Shown: positions 34,024 to 44,875 of the stretch, piece after piece | Layout: each line of letters begins with the position of its first letter | Position numbering within the stretch: position 1 is the stretch's first letter | DNA from: Bryopsis sp. KO-2023 | Lineage: Eukaryota > Chlorophyta > Ulvophyceae > Bryopsidales > Bryopsidaceae | DNA length: 64,000 nucleotides | Reading direction: 5' to 3' | NCBI GenBank assembly: GCA_030272585.1 | Contig: BSYQ01000001.1 | Coordinates: 4,030,001 to 4,094,000, forward strand | Translations under genes and position numbers: made by a program | Notes under the pieces: model-generated | Told to the model about the DNA's origin: nothing | Seen by the model: the letters and a program-made list of their open reading frames with translations, nothing else | The model's database searches: none

Positions 34024-37000
34024 ATGTGGGCTGCACGGTTTCTCGCGTTCGTCGTCTTCTCTGGCGTGCTTTCGTTCACCTTCTCGGCACCCGTGGTCCT
34101 CGAGAGACTTTCTCAATCATATTTGCCTTTCCAGTTCAACGGAGCCGGCACGCCTGTGTTCTGCCTGGGAGAAGCTGCAGCTGAGCAGCTCGCCTATGAC
34201 CCCTCCGCGAAAGTCCTCTACGTCACTGGCAACAAAGTGGGTCGAACTACCTCTTCATGTACTGACTGCGGATCGCATCTTTTGCGGCGGCTCGGCTTTT
34301 TGCAATGTTGTAATGTACTAGGAATTTTTTGAGAGGTTGTCAACGATCGTGAGAAAAGTTTGACGCACATTCCTCGATTTAGAGTTTTCGCACTGTTGGG
34401 GAAAGGATGTGACCTGCTCAGTCGCAAGGATCCTAACAACGATAAGCATTCTCCACGAAACTTCCGAAGCAGAAACACTGATCAATGTTTTTATACTTAT
34501 ATATCAAAGGCATGGTGCTGAGAAATCTCTGCTGTGTTAGCTGGTCCGAGTTTTGGACATTCAAGATCCAGCGACGCCAGAGGTGGTTTTCACAGAGGAC
34601 GTCTCTGGCACCGTGACGGATGTGGTCCACTGCGGAAAGTATGTGGCTTTCTCTATCGCTGGCGAGCCTGAGAGCAGCCCAGGGAGCCTGTTTGTATACT
34701 CTTCATGTAAGCATCAAATCGGGTTGGTCGTTGTCTGTTTCAGCTCTTTTTTTTTTGCATCACCTCCATGAGTCAATCTGGACACACCCATGTGGCAGTA
34801 AGGAAAAATGAAAACACACTGGCATCTGTTGCTTTGTTGATGGTTATTTTGGGGTGCAGACAATCCGGAGGATGGTATGAAGCTGGTCCACAACATCACC
34901 ACCGGTGCCCTTCCGGATGCCTTGAGCTTCACCCCAGACTGCAAGACAATCTTGACAGCTAATGAGGGGGAGGCCGGACTGGATGCCGAAGGAAACTTCA
35001 CCAACCCCGAGGGGTCCGTGACGATCGTGAATTTGGAGGCCCTCGAAAAGGGGGAAAAGGGGGTGAAGAACATCAACTTCCAGTTTGTCAATGAGGATCC
35101 AGAGAAGTACACGAACGATGGCGTTCGGTGGGTGTGGAAGGGCCAGACCCTCGACGATGGAAAGGAAACCCAGACACTCAGCAAGGATCTCGAGCCTGAG
35201 CAAGTCGTCGTCACAGCGGTGAGTAAAAAACTGAGCTGAGGCGTATGGCAAGATCAACTGAGCGGGGTGAGCAATGCCGTGCCTGAGCTGCCATGTTGCT
35301 TATCTGTGCAGGATGGAAAGAAGGCATTCGTCAATCTTCAAGAAAACAATGCGATCGCGATCCTAGATTTGGAAACTATGACTTTTACCAGCGTTCGAGG
35401 CCTGGGGCTGAAAGATTACGGCGAGGAGGGCAACGCTCTGGACACCAGTGACGCCGATGGTGGTTCCGTGTTGAGAGCTTGGCCGGGGCTGTTCGGTCTT
35501 CTGCAGCCAGATGTGATCACCTTCTTCAACCATGAGAATGAGGTAATCGATGTGAATTCCATTTTTCACTTCGTAGTCGACGAAGCATTTGGATTTGAGC
35601 TTGTTACTCAATGGGGAGTGTTTTTTCAATGGGTGGGAAAACTGGGGACTCAGTTTTTATTGTTACGAATGCAGGACTTTAGGAAAACTGGGGACTCAGT
35701 TTTTATTGTTACGAATGCAGGACTTTATCGTGACTGCAAATGAGGGCGATACGAAAGAGTACGATCCTGAAGATCACAATGTCCCTCTGTGGGATGAGAC
35801 TGCCTCAGGGCTGGACCTCGTGGAAAACACGACCGGAATCCCTGAGGAAACTGTTGCTGGTCTTGCTGACCCAGCCTTGCTGGGAGGCCTCAAAATCAGT
35901 GTTGAAGATGGAATCGTCGAGACGAAGGAGGATGGATCCGTGGTCCTTGACAAGTAAGGCTTTTTCTGTGACCATCTTTCGTTCCTGCGATTTTTGTGCA
36001 CCAAAGACTGCAGAATATTTTGATCAGCCCACTTTCCCCTGCCCCCCCCCCAAAAAAAAAAAAAATAAATGTTTATTTTCAATGAACATCATTCCCACAC
36101 CTGTGAGTGAACAATCAGAGGCCTTCCTCTTCCTTTGTTTTTGGGAGGGATTTGCTAGCTCGAAAACGATTGACATGTGTTTTCCTGTGCGGTCAGGTTG
36201 GTCGGCTATGGAGGTCGCAGCTGGAGCATTTTCAAGTCCAGTGACATGAGCCTTGTTTATGACAGCGGAAACGACCTGGAAAGGGTTATGGCCGAATATT
36301 TCCCTTGGTCTTTCAACACCGAAAGAGCGGGAGATTTCTGTGCTGAAGCCGCTCCAGCTGCCGATGAGGAGGTAGATGATCTGGCTGGCAATAATGATGA
36401 GGAGGTAACAACTAAGTCTGAGCTACTGTTCTCCAGAGTCTGGTTCCATTGCTTTTGCAATATGGAGATTGTGTCATCTCTGCCAATGACTCTATGGGTC
36501 TGAGGTTCCAAGGGCCCAGTTTTCGTGGATAGAAGAAAAGTAAAACAAAACTGGCAATTGACAAACCCCACCAAACCAACCAACTAACCAGAAAAGGCTT
36601 AGTTTTGTTGACTGTTGCATTAATTCACCAAATCAAAAAGGAAATTAGGGTCATCTTTCATCCATAGTGATATTTCATTTTTGTGCTTGCTTCATCTTTG
36701 GTGATTAGACCTTCATGGATGAGGAGGAGCTGATGGCATTGATTGCCGAAGCGGAGCTCGATTTGGCAGAGTTCTCTGCGTCTCCTGATCCTGAGGCCGC
36801 TGGCCTCCTTGAGCCATCAACTGCCCTTACCAAATCCCCCAACAGCACCTTTGACGATCGGTCTGCCTCCAAGGGTCCCGAGCCAGAGGCGGTTGTGGTC
36901 GGAAATTTGAATGACAGGTCAGCACCCCGACTTTGAACCTAGATTGCATCCCTCGAAGATGCGATGCAATGTGCATTTCATATTGGTCTTTTTCTTAACT

Positions 37001-37639
37001 GCAGTAAAGTTTTGCCGTGTTCAGTCATGCAGTTCAGGAAGTATCTGGCTGATGATTATTCCTGATTTTGCAGGCGTCTCGTTTTTGTGACGGTGGAGAG
37101 GGGTAACACCATCTTCGTGTACGATATTTCGGACCCAGCCAAGCCAGTTTGGCAGTCGGCCATCTACCCAGGAGCCTACGGTGCTCCTTGGGCTGAACTG
37201 TACAACAGGAAAGAGATCGTCGATGTGGACCCGGAGGGTCTGGCATTCGCCTCAGCAGAGGACAGTCCAACCGGTGAGCTCAAAGCCGATTTTTCCTTTT
37301 GAATTAATGGCATGTCACAAACAAAATGACAGCAAAATCTAAGTTGAGCTGATTGCACCTCACCAGTTTCCAGTGTTGCTGATCTTGGAGCACATCGGGG
37401 CTGCTTTTTTGGAGAGAGAGAAAAAAATTGCAAGGAGTGAAAAAATTCGACCTTTATGATCGAATGTGTTGTGGGTTTCAGGCGATCCTCTTCTTTTCGT
37501 CTCCGGTGCTCAGTCGGGCACCGTCTCCATCTACAAGATCATCGAAAAGGAAAACGTCCAAAAGGACTGTGGTTCGGGTGTCGCTGTGGAGGACACTGGG
37601 AAATCGACCACAGTGTTTTCCAAAGCCACCGAATGTTAA
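34024..37639 (+). CDS. Secreted choice-of-anchor-I / alkaline-phosphatase-like beta-propeller protein
   Basis: Related to bacterial choice-of-anchor-I proteins and the animal mesenchyme-specific cell-surface glycoprotein; often annotated alkaline phosphatase-like. The biochemical role is unproven. Nine exons in phase give about 658 residues: 34024-34236, 34541-34706, 34860-35218, 35312-35542, 35721-35953, 36197-36404, 36709-36917, 37074-37273, 37482-37639. A signal peptide (FLAFVVFSGVLSFTFSA) starts the protein. Family landmarks: LVRVLDIQDPATPE, GALPDALSFTPDCKTILTAN, EGEAGLDAEGNFTNPEGSV, AFVNLQENNAIAILDL, DADGG...LQPDVITFF, FIVTANEGDTKEYD, LVGYGGRSWSIF, FDDRSASKGPEPEAVVVG, VFVTVERGNTIFVYDISDP and DPEGLAF. 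Exon 7 has an unusual acidic insertion (EEELMALIAEAELDLAEFSA). The acceptor of exon 5 lies inside a 46-bp tandem duplication (35636-35727). Confidence 0.88.
35636..35727 (+). repeat. Perfect 46-bp tandem duplication containing a 3' splice site
   Basis: Two adjacent identical 46-bp copies (35636-35681 and 35682-35727) each carry the intron end ACGAATGCAG and the first exon bases GACTTTA. Only the second acceptor (AG ending 35720) opens the conserved frame DFIVTANEGD. Using the first would add 46 nt and shift the frame. Confidence 0.92.
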
Positions 37640-38382
37640 TAAATCTAATAATAATCTAATAATGGGGGGGACCATTTTTTTTTCTTCCCAGGATGACGTT
37701 TGCAATTCTTTTGCTTTTAGCTGTTGCGCAAGCCCTTGATTCCTGGGCAGCTGTCGTGAGGTTTTTCATGTCGTGTATGTTTGGTAGAGATTCAGCTGTG
37801 TTTTTTTTTAAGTGTTTTGTTCCCTTTATCATGAACATCGAAAGCTTGAGGTACATGCCCTGGTAACATAACTTTCTGTAGTTAGAATGGGGGGCTCTAT
37901 GGTGGACTGTAAATGGCTGCTGCCCAATTCCAACCGTCATCGAGTATTTAGACCCACCTCAATAATGATACCGAAGCTGTCACCCTTTCATGATAAATTA
38001 CTTGATTACTTGAGACTTTGGTGGACCACCAATTCATCCATCCATCAATCAATGATTACATATGGCGTGATGGTTCCTATAACGACAAGAGTACATGTTT
38101 TTTTAATTCAGTGCAGACAAACAAACAAACAAAATTCAGTGCGGCGGCTGTTGAGTTTTGTATGTCAAGGCCACACTGTTGTCAGTCGATTCTCCAAGAC
38201 GGGATAAATTTCATTTGCCACTTGGCTTCTCACCACTCGACCCAACACCTGATAATCAGATTTAGTCCAAAAAGTCGCCACCTGCAGCAGACCAATCATG
38301 TCACATTCGGTGGACCAAGAATCGAACGATCTCGTTCTCTCTGCTGAATTCCCACGAATCCTCCAGCACTCGCTCGGCCGAT
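37640..38382. other. Intergenic, no gene seen
   Basis: 3' flank of the phosphatase-like gene and promoter region of the next gene. No coding evidence. Confidence 0.5.
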
Positions 38383-39730
38383 GTGGCTTCTGCGAGGAGT
38401 AGTTTGGACTCTTTGGGGAGCGAACGCGGTGCGACCCCCTCGTCCACTTCACGCTCCATCGGATCGTGGTTTGCTCTTGAAAATCGATCTGCTGATCGCC
38501 GAAAATTCGAAATTCATCCCTTTCAGGCCCTTTCGCTGGTATACTGCATTATTGCGGCAGTCTCATACAGCAACGTGAACAAGGTGCGTTCAGTAGCATT
38601 GCAGAGACTTGCCCAGCGTCCCTTTCTTTTTCGACGATCGTTCGGTGCGGATTCGGGATGTCAGACGGAGGTGGTGTGTGTTTCTCTTGCAGCTGTACAA
38701 GAAACTTGGATCGCAAGAAAATAAAGAATTAAACCATTCGAAGATTTCCATGATGGGGATTCAATCGGCTTATGTGCTAGGCATCATAATTATCACTGCC
38801 TACACTTCCTATTCCTTTCTAATTCTCATGAGGTGCGAGCCATGCGGTGGGGATCTTTTGCCTTTGTTCACTTATCAAATCATGTTGATGCATCCCCCGA
38901 ATGTATGAACTTTTTTCAACATGTATTTTCTTTTTCTGCAGGAGATGGTTTGCTCAGAGCAGACTGGCAGGCTTGAAGTGAGATCATGGAAAACGTTGGT
39001 GCTATTTCAGTTGAAACGCAGTTCTGTGTGTGTGTGTTTTTTGGTCCTGCTTCTCAACATATGACCATCTCAAATTCTGCATGGCAGGCATGGCATCATC
39101 GTGACTTCCTCCGTTTGTACTTCTATGTTCATGTTGCTTTCGGCTTTGACCTTACACTCCCATGAGACCCAGGTAATCAACAGCCTCAATCTCTACAGGC
39201 ATATTTGTAGTGTTATTCACCCCTTGCTCCCCATATCCATCTTGCCATCTGTAACAAAAAAGAGTCCTTAAAACACCCCATGCATAAATAATATGCAACC
39301 CTAGGATTGTTATCCTAATTAGGGGTTCAAAGTCCTTCATTGTTTGGAGTTGAGCGAAGGCGTGTGTGCATTTCTTTGCTGATGTTGTGGAGGCTGTTCC
39401 ACAGATCCATGGAGGCTTGAATGATGAGCATATCAACACCTACCAGGCATCTTTTTTGTTTGCCTACGTTCTCACAGGCACCTACATGGTGATATTTGTC
39501 GCATTAATATTTTCGGAGTCCGCATTCACAAGTGAAGGTATGTTTTTGTCAATCAGAAAATGACGCTTGAAGATTTCGAAGTCCCCACACCCCCATCGGA
39601 AAGATACTTTACTGCTGGAGCAGCAATGGCATAAATAGCGGGAGTACCACGGGTATTCACTGAAAGTTAATGATTGGTTCATTGTCGTGTCTTGATCCCA
39701 GGTTCAGCCGCTGCTCTGGATGTGGAGTAA
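38383..39730 (+). CDS. Small four-TM membrane protein, unknown family
   Basis: Six exons in phase: 38383-38583, 38693-38832, 38942-38977, 39088-39172, 39405-39537 and 39702-39730, giving about 207 residues. A hydrophilic Ser-rich N-terminus is followed by four hydrophobic segments: ALSLVYCIIAAVSY, SAYVLGIIIITAYTSYSFLI, IIVTSSVCTSMFMLLSAL, and FLFAYVLTGTYMVIFVALIF. The ends of the chain are short and charged. I do not recognise the family; a tetraspan-like topology is all that can be said. The start ATG is the first in frame before the hydrophobic core. A second frame from 38381 overlaps exon 1 but does not continue through the splice sites. Confidence 0.75.
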
Positions 39731-40712
39731 GCGAAAGGTGTTAAGATCCTTTTAGGGGTTTTCGTGTCGAGGCTGGTATTTGCAATGGTAGAAACAGGTC
39801 TGGGATGTACATATTTTGATCCATTTGTAAATAGCCTTGCATTCCATACCTTCACCTCGTTTTTGTTGCTTGTTCTTGTATTTTTGCGGAACATTCGCCT
39901 TCAAACTCAAGCGAGTAAAGGAGAAAAGCTGCACAATGTATTGTTTTTGTTTTTCTTCCCGGTTTTTGTGATCGGGGTACAATTTAGGTTTTGTAATCCA
40001 TTTGCAATCGAAAAGGGGACTCCTTTCCAGGGTCAATTTTTGGTTTTGCGTTCCTGCACTGCCCTCAGTTCAGAAATAGATTTTTAAAAATATTTCCCGA
40101 AAGATGGACCGACATATATGGGAGTCGAGAAACATGTGTTTTTTGTTTCGATTTCAAGATTGTTTTTCCCCTGGTGAGGCTGGTTCTGGGATGTGGCAGT
40201 CATGGGGGAAAATGAAGGAATGGATGACTGATGAGTCATCTTTTCTGATCAGATGTGTCCAGCAGGCAATGCAAATATCAACTGACGTTCTTTCGAAAAG
40301 TCCGGCCAAACCAAGCGCAACATCCGCACCAACCAGCGACTACTGTGACTCTATCCAAAACATCGATGACTATGGGAGATTCGCTATCTGATACTGTTTT
40401 CTCACCAAAACGTTTTACTGTGGTATGCCAATGATAAAGTACTACCCTGTGTGTTTGTATGTATTTCCACCTCGGCCCCACTGATTCATTGAAATACCTG
40501 CTTAAAATTCGCGTAAAACCACAGTGTATCCTTTGTTGATATCTCTACGAAAACTACGACAACAATTCGGAAAGCTCCTTGAAAAGCATGCGAATGATGT
40601 CTTGTTGAGATGGACGGTGCATCTTTGTGAACATAGCGAACAATCGAGCTTTGTGAATATAGCGAACAATCGAGCGACAGCTCAAACGATATACAAAAAC
40701 ATATGCCCTTCA
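39731..40712. other. Flank left of the transposon, no gene seen
   Basis: Frames here, including 39764-40087 with a hydrophobic stretch, do not link to others or match a family. A short tandem motif (GAACAATCGAGC, GTGAATATAGCGAAC) lies near 40628-40680, just outside the element. Confidence 0.45.
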
Positions 40713-40715
40713 CTC
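40713..40715. other. Left target-site duplication CTC
   Basis: CTC directly abuts the CACTAG terminus and is matched by CTC at 43845-43847. Confidence 0.75.
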
Positions 40716-40764
40716 CACTAGTCTCAAAACGGCCCTTTTCCCCTATTGTTTTCCCCTATTTTTC
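40716..40764 (+). repeat. Left terminal inverted repeat
   Basis: Begins CACTAGTCTCAAAACGGCC and runs into TTTTCCCCTATT units; pairs with the right end at about 43796-43844. Confidence 0.85.
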
Positions 40765-41105
40765 CCGTACTTAAGCACAAGAATCGATTTTCCCCTATTC
40801 TTCAAAAATGGGGGAAAAGTCCACGCTTTCCCCTATTGTTTTCCCCTATTTTCATTTTCCCCTATTGTTTTCCCCTATTTTCAAAAATGGGTGAAAAGTC
40901 CACGCTTTCCCCTATTCTTTTCCCCTATTTTCATTTTCCCCTATTGTTTTCCCCTATTTTTAAAAATGGGTGAAAAGTCCACGCTTTCCCCTATTCTTTT
41001 CCCCTTTTTTCATTTTCCCCTATTGTTTTCCCCTATTTTCAAAAATGGGTGAAAAGTCCACGCTTTCCCCTATTCTTTTCCCCTTTTTTTATTTTCCCCT
41101 ATTTC
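40737..41105 (+). repeat. Left subterminal tandem array
   Basis: Dense TTTTCCCCTATT units organised in a higher-order repeat of about 79-80 bp. Each large unit contains AAAAATGGGTGAAAAGTCCA followed by several CCCCTATT blocks. About four large units are visible. Confidence 0.88.
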
Positions 41106-41290
41106 CTCCCCTGGACATACACAATAGAGGCTAGCTCAGACTCGAACTGAGCTTGTTCCAATTAGCCTCAATTCCTTAGTATGCATCAGCTTGACGGTGT
41201 CCAGCTCTAATATCAGGGTCGAAACCATTTCGATCAGTTTCTTGTACAGGTGGTCTGGCTTCTCGCGCTTCCGCAAACCTCAGCCAGCAA

Positions 41291-41869
41291 ATGCTCTTGG
41301 ATTTAAACCTTTCCTCACCATCCTCTTTTCCAACAGCCTTCATGACTGCTTTCCCAACATCTGATTTTCCAGACACCCCAATTGAGGGGCATTTCATTGC
41401 AAGGCGAGATAGACAATACCATTATTTGGAGATCTTGTTCTGTGTCGAAAGAACGACGCTTGTGCTGAGCCTCAAGGCACACTGTGGATCCAGTCTGTGC
41501 AGTGTCTCCAGCAAGACCTCTGCCAACAAGAATTGGACTCGTGATGGCGCTATCTGGAGCAATGCACTTCATCTCTCCTGGCTGAACGATATACACATAT
41601 ACTGCTCTGGTCTAAAGAGCAACCATATCAATTCAACGAATGCAGAATCATTGGGTCCAGGCAGCTCTCAACCGAACAAAAACATCAATTCTGGATGGAC
41701 AGATGACAGCCTGGATGAATATAACATCTAATGACAATGTATTTGCTTGTCCCAAAATCAGGACTCATGGAGTTCACTCATTGGAACTCTGCGCTTCAAT
41801 TTGGACACCGTTATCAACGCTTCTGATAACAAGAAAGCCGGAAAGGCTGCCAAGCAGGGATTTTCCGCA
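41291..41869 (+). other. Coding-like stretch inside the element, unassigned
   Basis: A 146-codon plus-strand frame (41291-41731) is followed by a possible exon, 41760-41869. That exon encodes WSSLIGTLRFNLDTVINAS and NKKAGKAAKQGFSAK and ends at a GTAAAA donor. It may be a second captured fragment or an accessory gene of the element. No family is recognised. Confidence 0.4.
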
Positions 41870-42074
41870 AAGGTAAAACTGAAAGTTAATACAAGTATGC
41901 ATTCGAAGATACTCCTATATATTGAGGGGAAAAATAGCAGAGGTGAAATAACCAACACCCCGACTTTCACTGACCTTCATGCTCTTCGCAACGAGCCCAG
42001 TTTCCAATTCCTCTCCGCAGCCAGCAGGGCTCACCCCCCCATGTCAATGTCAATCCTCAAATCATCATTCAGGG

Positions 42075-43386
42075 TCAAATCAATCGCCATATCATCTTTG
42101 CCCATTTCCATGTTCTCTTCCGACGTGTCTGGTTTGGGACCGCTGCTATCATTTTTTCCATGTGCTTCTTCAGGCACTTCAGTTGAGGGTTGTTCACTAC
42201 AGTTTTTCTCATCGAAGCCTTCGGTTGACCGGAGCCTCGTTGCATGTTTTCGATGAATTTAGCCTTCGAAGCAGTTTCGTTGACGAGGTTCCGGAAATGC
42301 TTGAGGATTGAGGCTTCTTTTTTTTCCACATCGTCTCCGTTCACACCCACTGTCGGAATAATCTGACCACCCAGATCACAGCTTCAAAATTAGCAATCCA
42401 TATATCTAGCACACACACAGAGAATGTTGATACTGCCAGAAAGTGTACTTTCTAATTTCCATCCTTCGATTTCAAAATAAATAGCATACAACACACCAAA
42501 TGTAGAGGCGTCACCTTCTCAGGCTTCATATGCTTGACGAACTCTCTGAGTTCGGTGTAAGTGGAATGCTCGCTGAGGGCACCAAATGGACCTCGCATTC
42601 TCCCTTTATACGTATAGGAAATTCACCAGTATGTTTGGTGGTGTGAACCCACCCAGTCGGCACAAACCCAATCACCTAAAACAAGAATTTCAATTTTCAG
42701 CTCTCAATGACAACCTCTTGCAGTCTGTCAAAAAAAAAAAAATCCAAAAAAATCTACCTGGCAAGTTTACAGGAGCTTAGCATTGTAGGTAACAGTATCT
42801 CCACTCGAATGGAGGGCATCCAGTTTCACTCTCTTTTCCTATTTCTCACCTTATCAACTCCGTTTTCCACTCTGGCCGATTCCATATTGACAAAGTTTGG
42901 TCTGAAGTAGGACCAGGTTTCTCCAAGGACCCCCCACTTAACAACATGAACGTTCGAAACCTTCATATCGGTAGTGAAAATGCTCTCAAGTGGTCCCAAT
43001 CCAAACAGCCCATGACACCTAACTTCCTCTGTTTCTTCGATGAAGGATAAGATGAGAGCTGAGTAACTAGGCCTGGGGGGTGCTGAAAACACCAAGATGG
43101 GAGCGAACTATTTCTCGTCGATCATTGTTGGGATCAGTGCCTAGGCCGTGGCATCGTGGCTCTCTGGAGCAATTTAAGCGACTAATTGCAAGTCTGGATT
43201 GCTCCCTGCAATGTTCACCACGGTTTCAAGAGCCTGATGAGGCAAAAGAGGCGAGGAATCTCTGCAATCAGAATGCGTACCCTCGTCTATGGCGCCGCCG
43301 CTGTTCGTCGTTGGAACGCCACTACCACAGGTGGGCGTCGACACGACGCCAAAACGTCCCCCATTCAGATCCCACAGATACTGTAA
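42075..43386 (-). pseudogene. SNM1/DCLRE1-like DNA-repair nuclease fragment captured by the transposon
   Basis: SNM1 proteins are metallo-beta-lactamase/beta-CASP 5' exonucleases acting in cross-link repair. On the minus strand I read, in family order: PHQALETVVNIAG (about 43190-43260); IFTTDMKVSNVHVVKWGVLG and SYFRPNFVN (about 42880-43010); VIGFVPTGWVH then PFGALSEHSTYTELREFVKH and MKPEKVTP (about 42515-42680); and IIPTVGVNGDDVEKKEASIL with a basic tail and stop at 42075. The VPTGW and SEHSTYTEL blocks are in different frames. This is a frameshift unless a very short intron exists. The N-terminal metallo-beta-lactamase half with the HxHxDH zinc site is missing, so this is a truncated, probably non-functional copy. 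Confidence 0.72.
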
Positions 43387-43626
43387 AGAGGTAGGACAGT
43401 CACGCCTCAGAATCAAGAGAAAACGAAGGCGAGTTGGCGGAAAAAAGCGAAAGAAGCTTCGTTCGTTGCGTTGTTTCACCTCAAGGTCCTAAATATGAGC
43501 ACTCCCAACTTCCCGCCAGGCCGGGAGTGATAAGGGAACAAAGCAAACGACTGGGTTTGCGGCGAATCAGACGCAGATATTCACTCACGTTATGAATTTG
43601 TCATGGGATACGATTTGGCTGCTGCC

Positions 43627-43822
43627 TGAAAATAGGGGAAAAATTGTAAAATAGGGGAAAAAAAAGGGAAAATAGGGGAAAAAGAGACAAAATAGGGGAA
43701 AAAGAGACAAAATAGGGGAAAATCAATGTTTTTCCCCTATTTTGAATAAAAAGGGTGAAAACGGACCAATTTTCCCGGTTTTCCCCTATTATCGCAAAAA
43801 AATAGGGGAAACAATAGGGGAA
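43627..43822 (-). repeat. Right subterminal array, inverted relative to the left
   Basis: Units of AATAGGGGAAAA, the reverse complement of the left-array motif, repeated about ten times. Confidence 0.87.
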
Positions 43823-43844
43823 AACGGCCGTTTTGAGACTAGTG
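43796..43844 (-). repeat. Right terminal inverted repeat
   Basis: Read on the minus strand it starts CACTAGTCTCAAAACGGCC and continues TTTTCCCCTATTGTTT, matching the left end. Confidence 0.85.
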
Positions 43845-43847
43845 CTC
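43845..43847. other. Right target-site duplication CTC
   Basis: Directly follows the element end GACTAGTG and equals the left CTC. Confidence 0.75.
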
Positions 43848-44000
43848 ACCCTTAACTGCTGAAACCACACTGAGTCTCAACAGACACCACCAGGAAACCC
43901 AACTGCTAACCACGCACGACTAACAAAAAACAGTTTTAGAGCAACAAGCAAAAAAGTGGAACCCCAAGCAAACTGTCGATAACAGCTGCCGCCAAACCGG

Positions 44001-44875
44001 CTAATCCATCCTATCTGTCCCTGGTGTTTGCACGACTTCTCTCCCCTTGGGGACATCGTCACTCTCCATTGCAAAAACTGTCAGCGGAAATATTGGGCCG
44101 CCGTCTTCGATGTATTTTCCCCACTGCACTAGTTCCATCCCCCTGTTCTTTGGCTTCGACAAGAACTCGTCCAACGTCACCCATGCAGCGCCGTTTGATT
44201 CATCATCCGCCACAGACTTCGGGACCTGATCCTCGTCCTGGGGTCTCGCCGCGAATATCACTCGCATGCGATCTTCCACACCCAGCGGCGTGTGTTCAAC
44301 TCTCAATACGCCTGTGAGCACTACCTCGATCCCTGCAGACCACAGCCCATTTCCGAGGTTAGCCTGGAAACGTGGGGATCCCACAAGACCATCAACTTCT
44401 GTGCGTGCTGTGAATCTTGATGGTCGTTGCGCTTGGTGGGTGTCAGTGCAAACAAGATCAACATTTGGCAATCCACCCAAGGAATTTGATCACCTGCCTC
44501 CTCTCGGGTTTCCCTGATTGCTGCCTCCTCAAACGATTCACCTGGCTCCACAAATCCTCCTGGCACCCACCTGCAATGAAGCTCCTGGACTTAGGCCGAC
44601 GGTGTCTTGGGTCGAGAATTTTTTACAGCGCAAAACGTGCTGAACTCACCACCCACGATTTCTGCTTTCGTCAACAGCCAGAAACTTTCCCTGGGCATTC
44701 TGACAAATAACGATAGAGAATTTCCAGGTCTTTGAGGGAGTCTTCATTTCTCTGACCTGAAATGGATCACCAAGCCTGCGGCTTTTGTCTAGTTTCAATG
44801 GAAGCGATGCAGAAGCTGGACGACACACAAATGATGTTCCAGACTGGGGTTGGTAGCAGCCCAGCTTGAGTTCAT
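44001..44875 (-). CDS. Nudix hydrolase, 5' end unresolved
   Basis: Nudix enzymes cleave nucleoside-diphosphate-linked compounds using a Mg-binding GX5EX7REUXEEXGU box. Exons: about 44650-44875 (possibly two exons, with an acceptor-like CAG at 44757-44759), 44494-44570 and 44001-44332, all phase-consistent. The box runs across the middle exon: GFVEPGESFEEAAIRET followed by REEAG, with all catalytic Glu residues present, then IEVVLTGVLRVEHTPLG. The upstream strand WKFSIVICQNAQGKFLAVDE matches the first beta strand of the fold. No ATG opens the first listed exon; an acceptor CAG at 44876-44878 suggests another exon upstream. The substrate cannot be inferred. Reading through the GTGATC donor after the box gives an early stop, which supports splicing there. 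Confidence 0.82.

Larger units (their letters stand above)
40716..43844. mobile_element. CACTA (EnSpm/CMC) DNA transposon, 3.1 kb, probably non-autonomous
   Basis: The left end reads CACTAGTCTCAAAACGGCC and the right end, on the opposite strand, reads CACTAGTCTCAAAAC GGCC as well. The inverted match continues about 45-50 bp with one mismatch and one indel. The termini start with CACTA and are flanked by a 3-bp CTC duplication, both hallmarks of the CACTA superfamily. Both ends carry subterminal arrays of the same TTTTCCCCTATT motif in opposite orientation, as is typical of CACTA elements where transposase binds. The interior holds an SNM1-like gene fragment on the minus strand and an unassigned coding-like stretch on the plus strand. 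I find no DDE transposase, so movement in trans is likely. Near-identical ends suggest recent activity. Confidence 0.87.

Noticed and set aside
39764..40087. Possible hydrophobic small protein
   Set aside because: No start context, splice partner or family signal; lies in transposon-flanking DNA.
40737..41105. Regular repeats that could be mistaken for a CRISPR array
   Set aside because: No unique spacers; units are contiguous and mirrored at the other end of a CACTA element in a eukaryotic genome.
44321..44566. Frame continuing straight through the Nudix box
   Set aside because: It ends soon after without the rest of the fold. Splicing at GTGATC to 44332 restores the conserved strand IEVVLTGVLRVEHTP.
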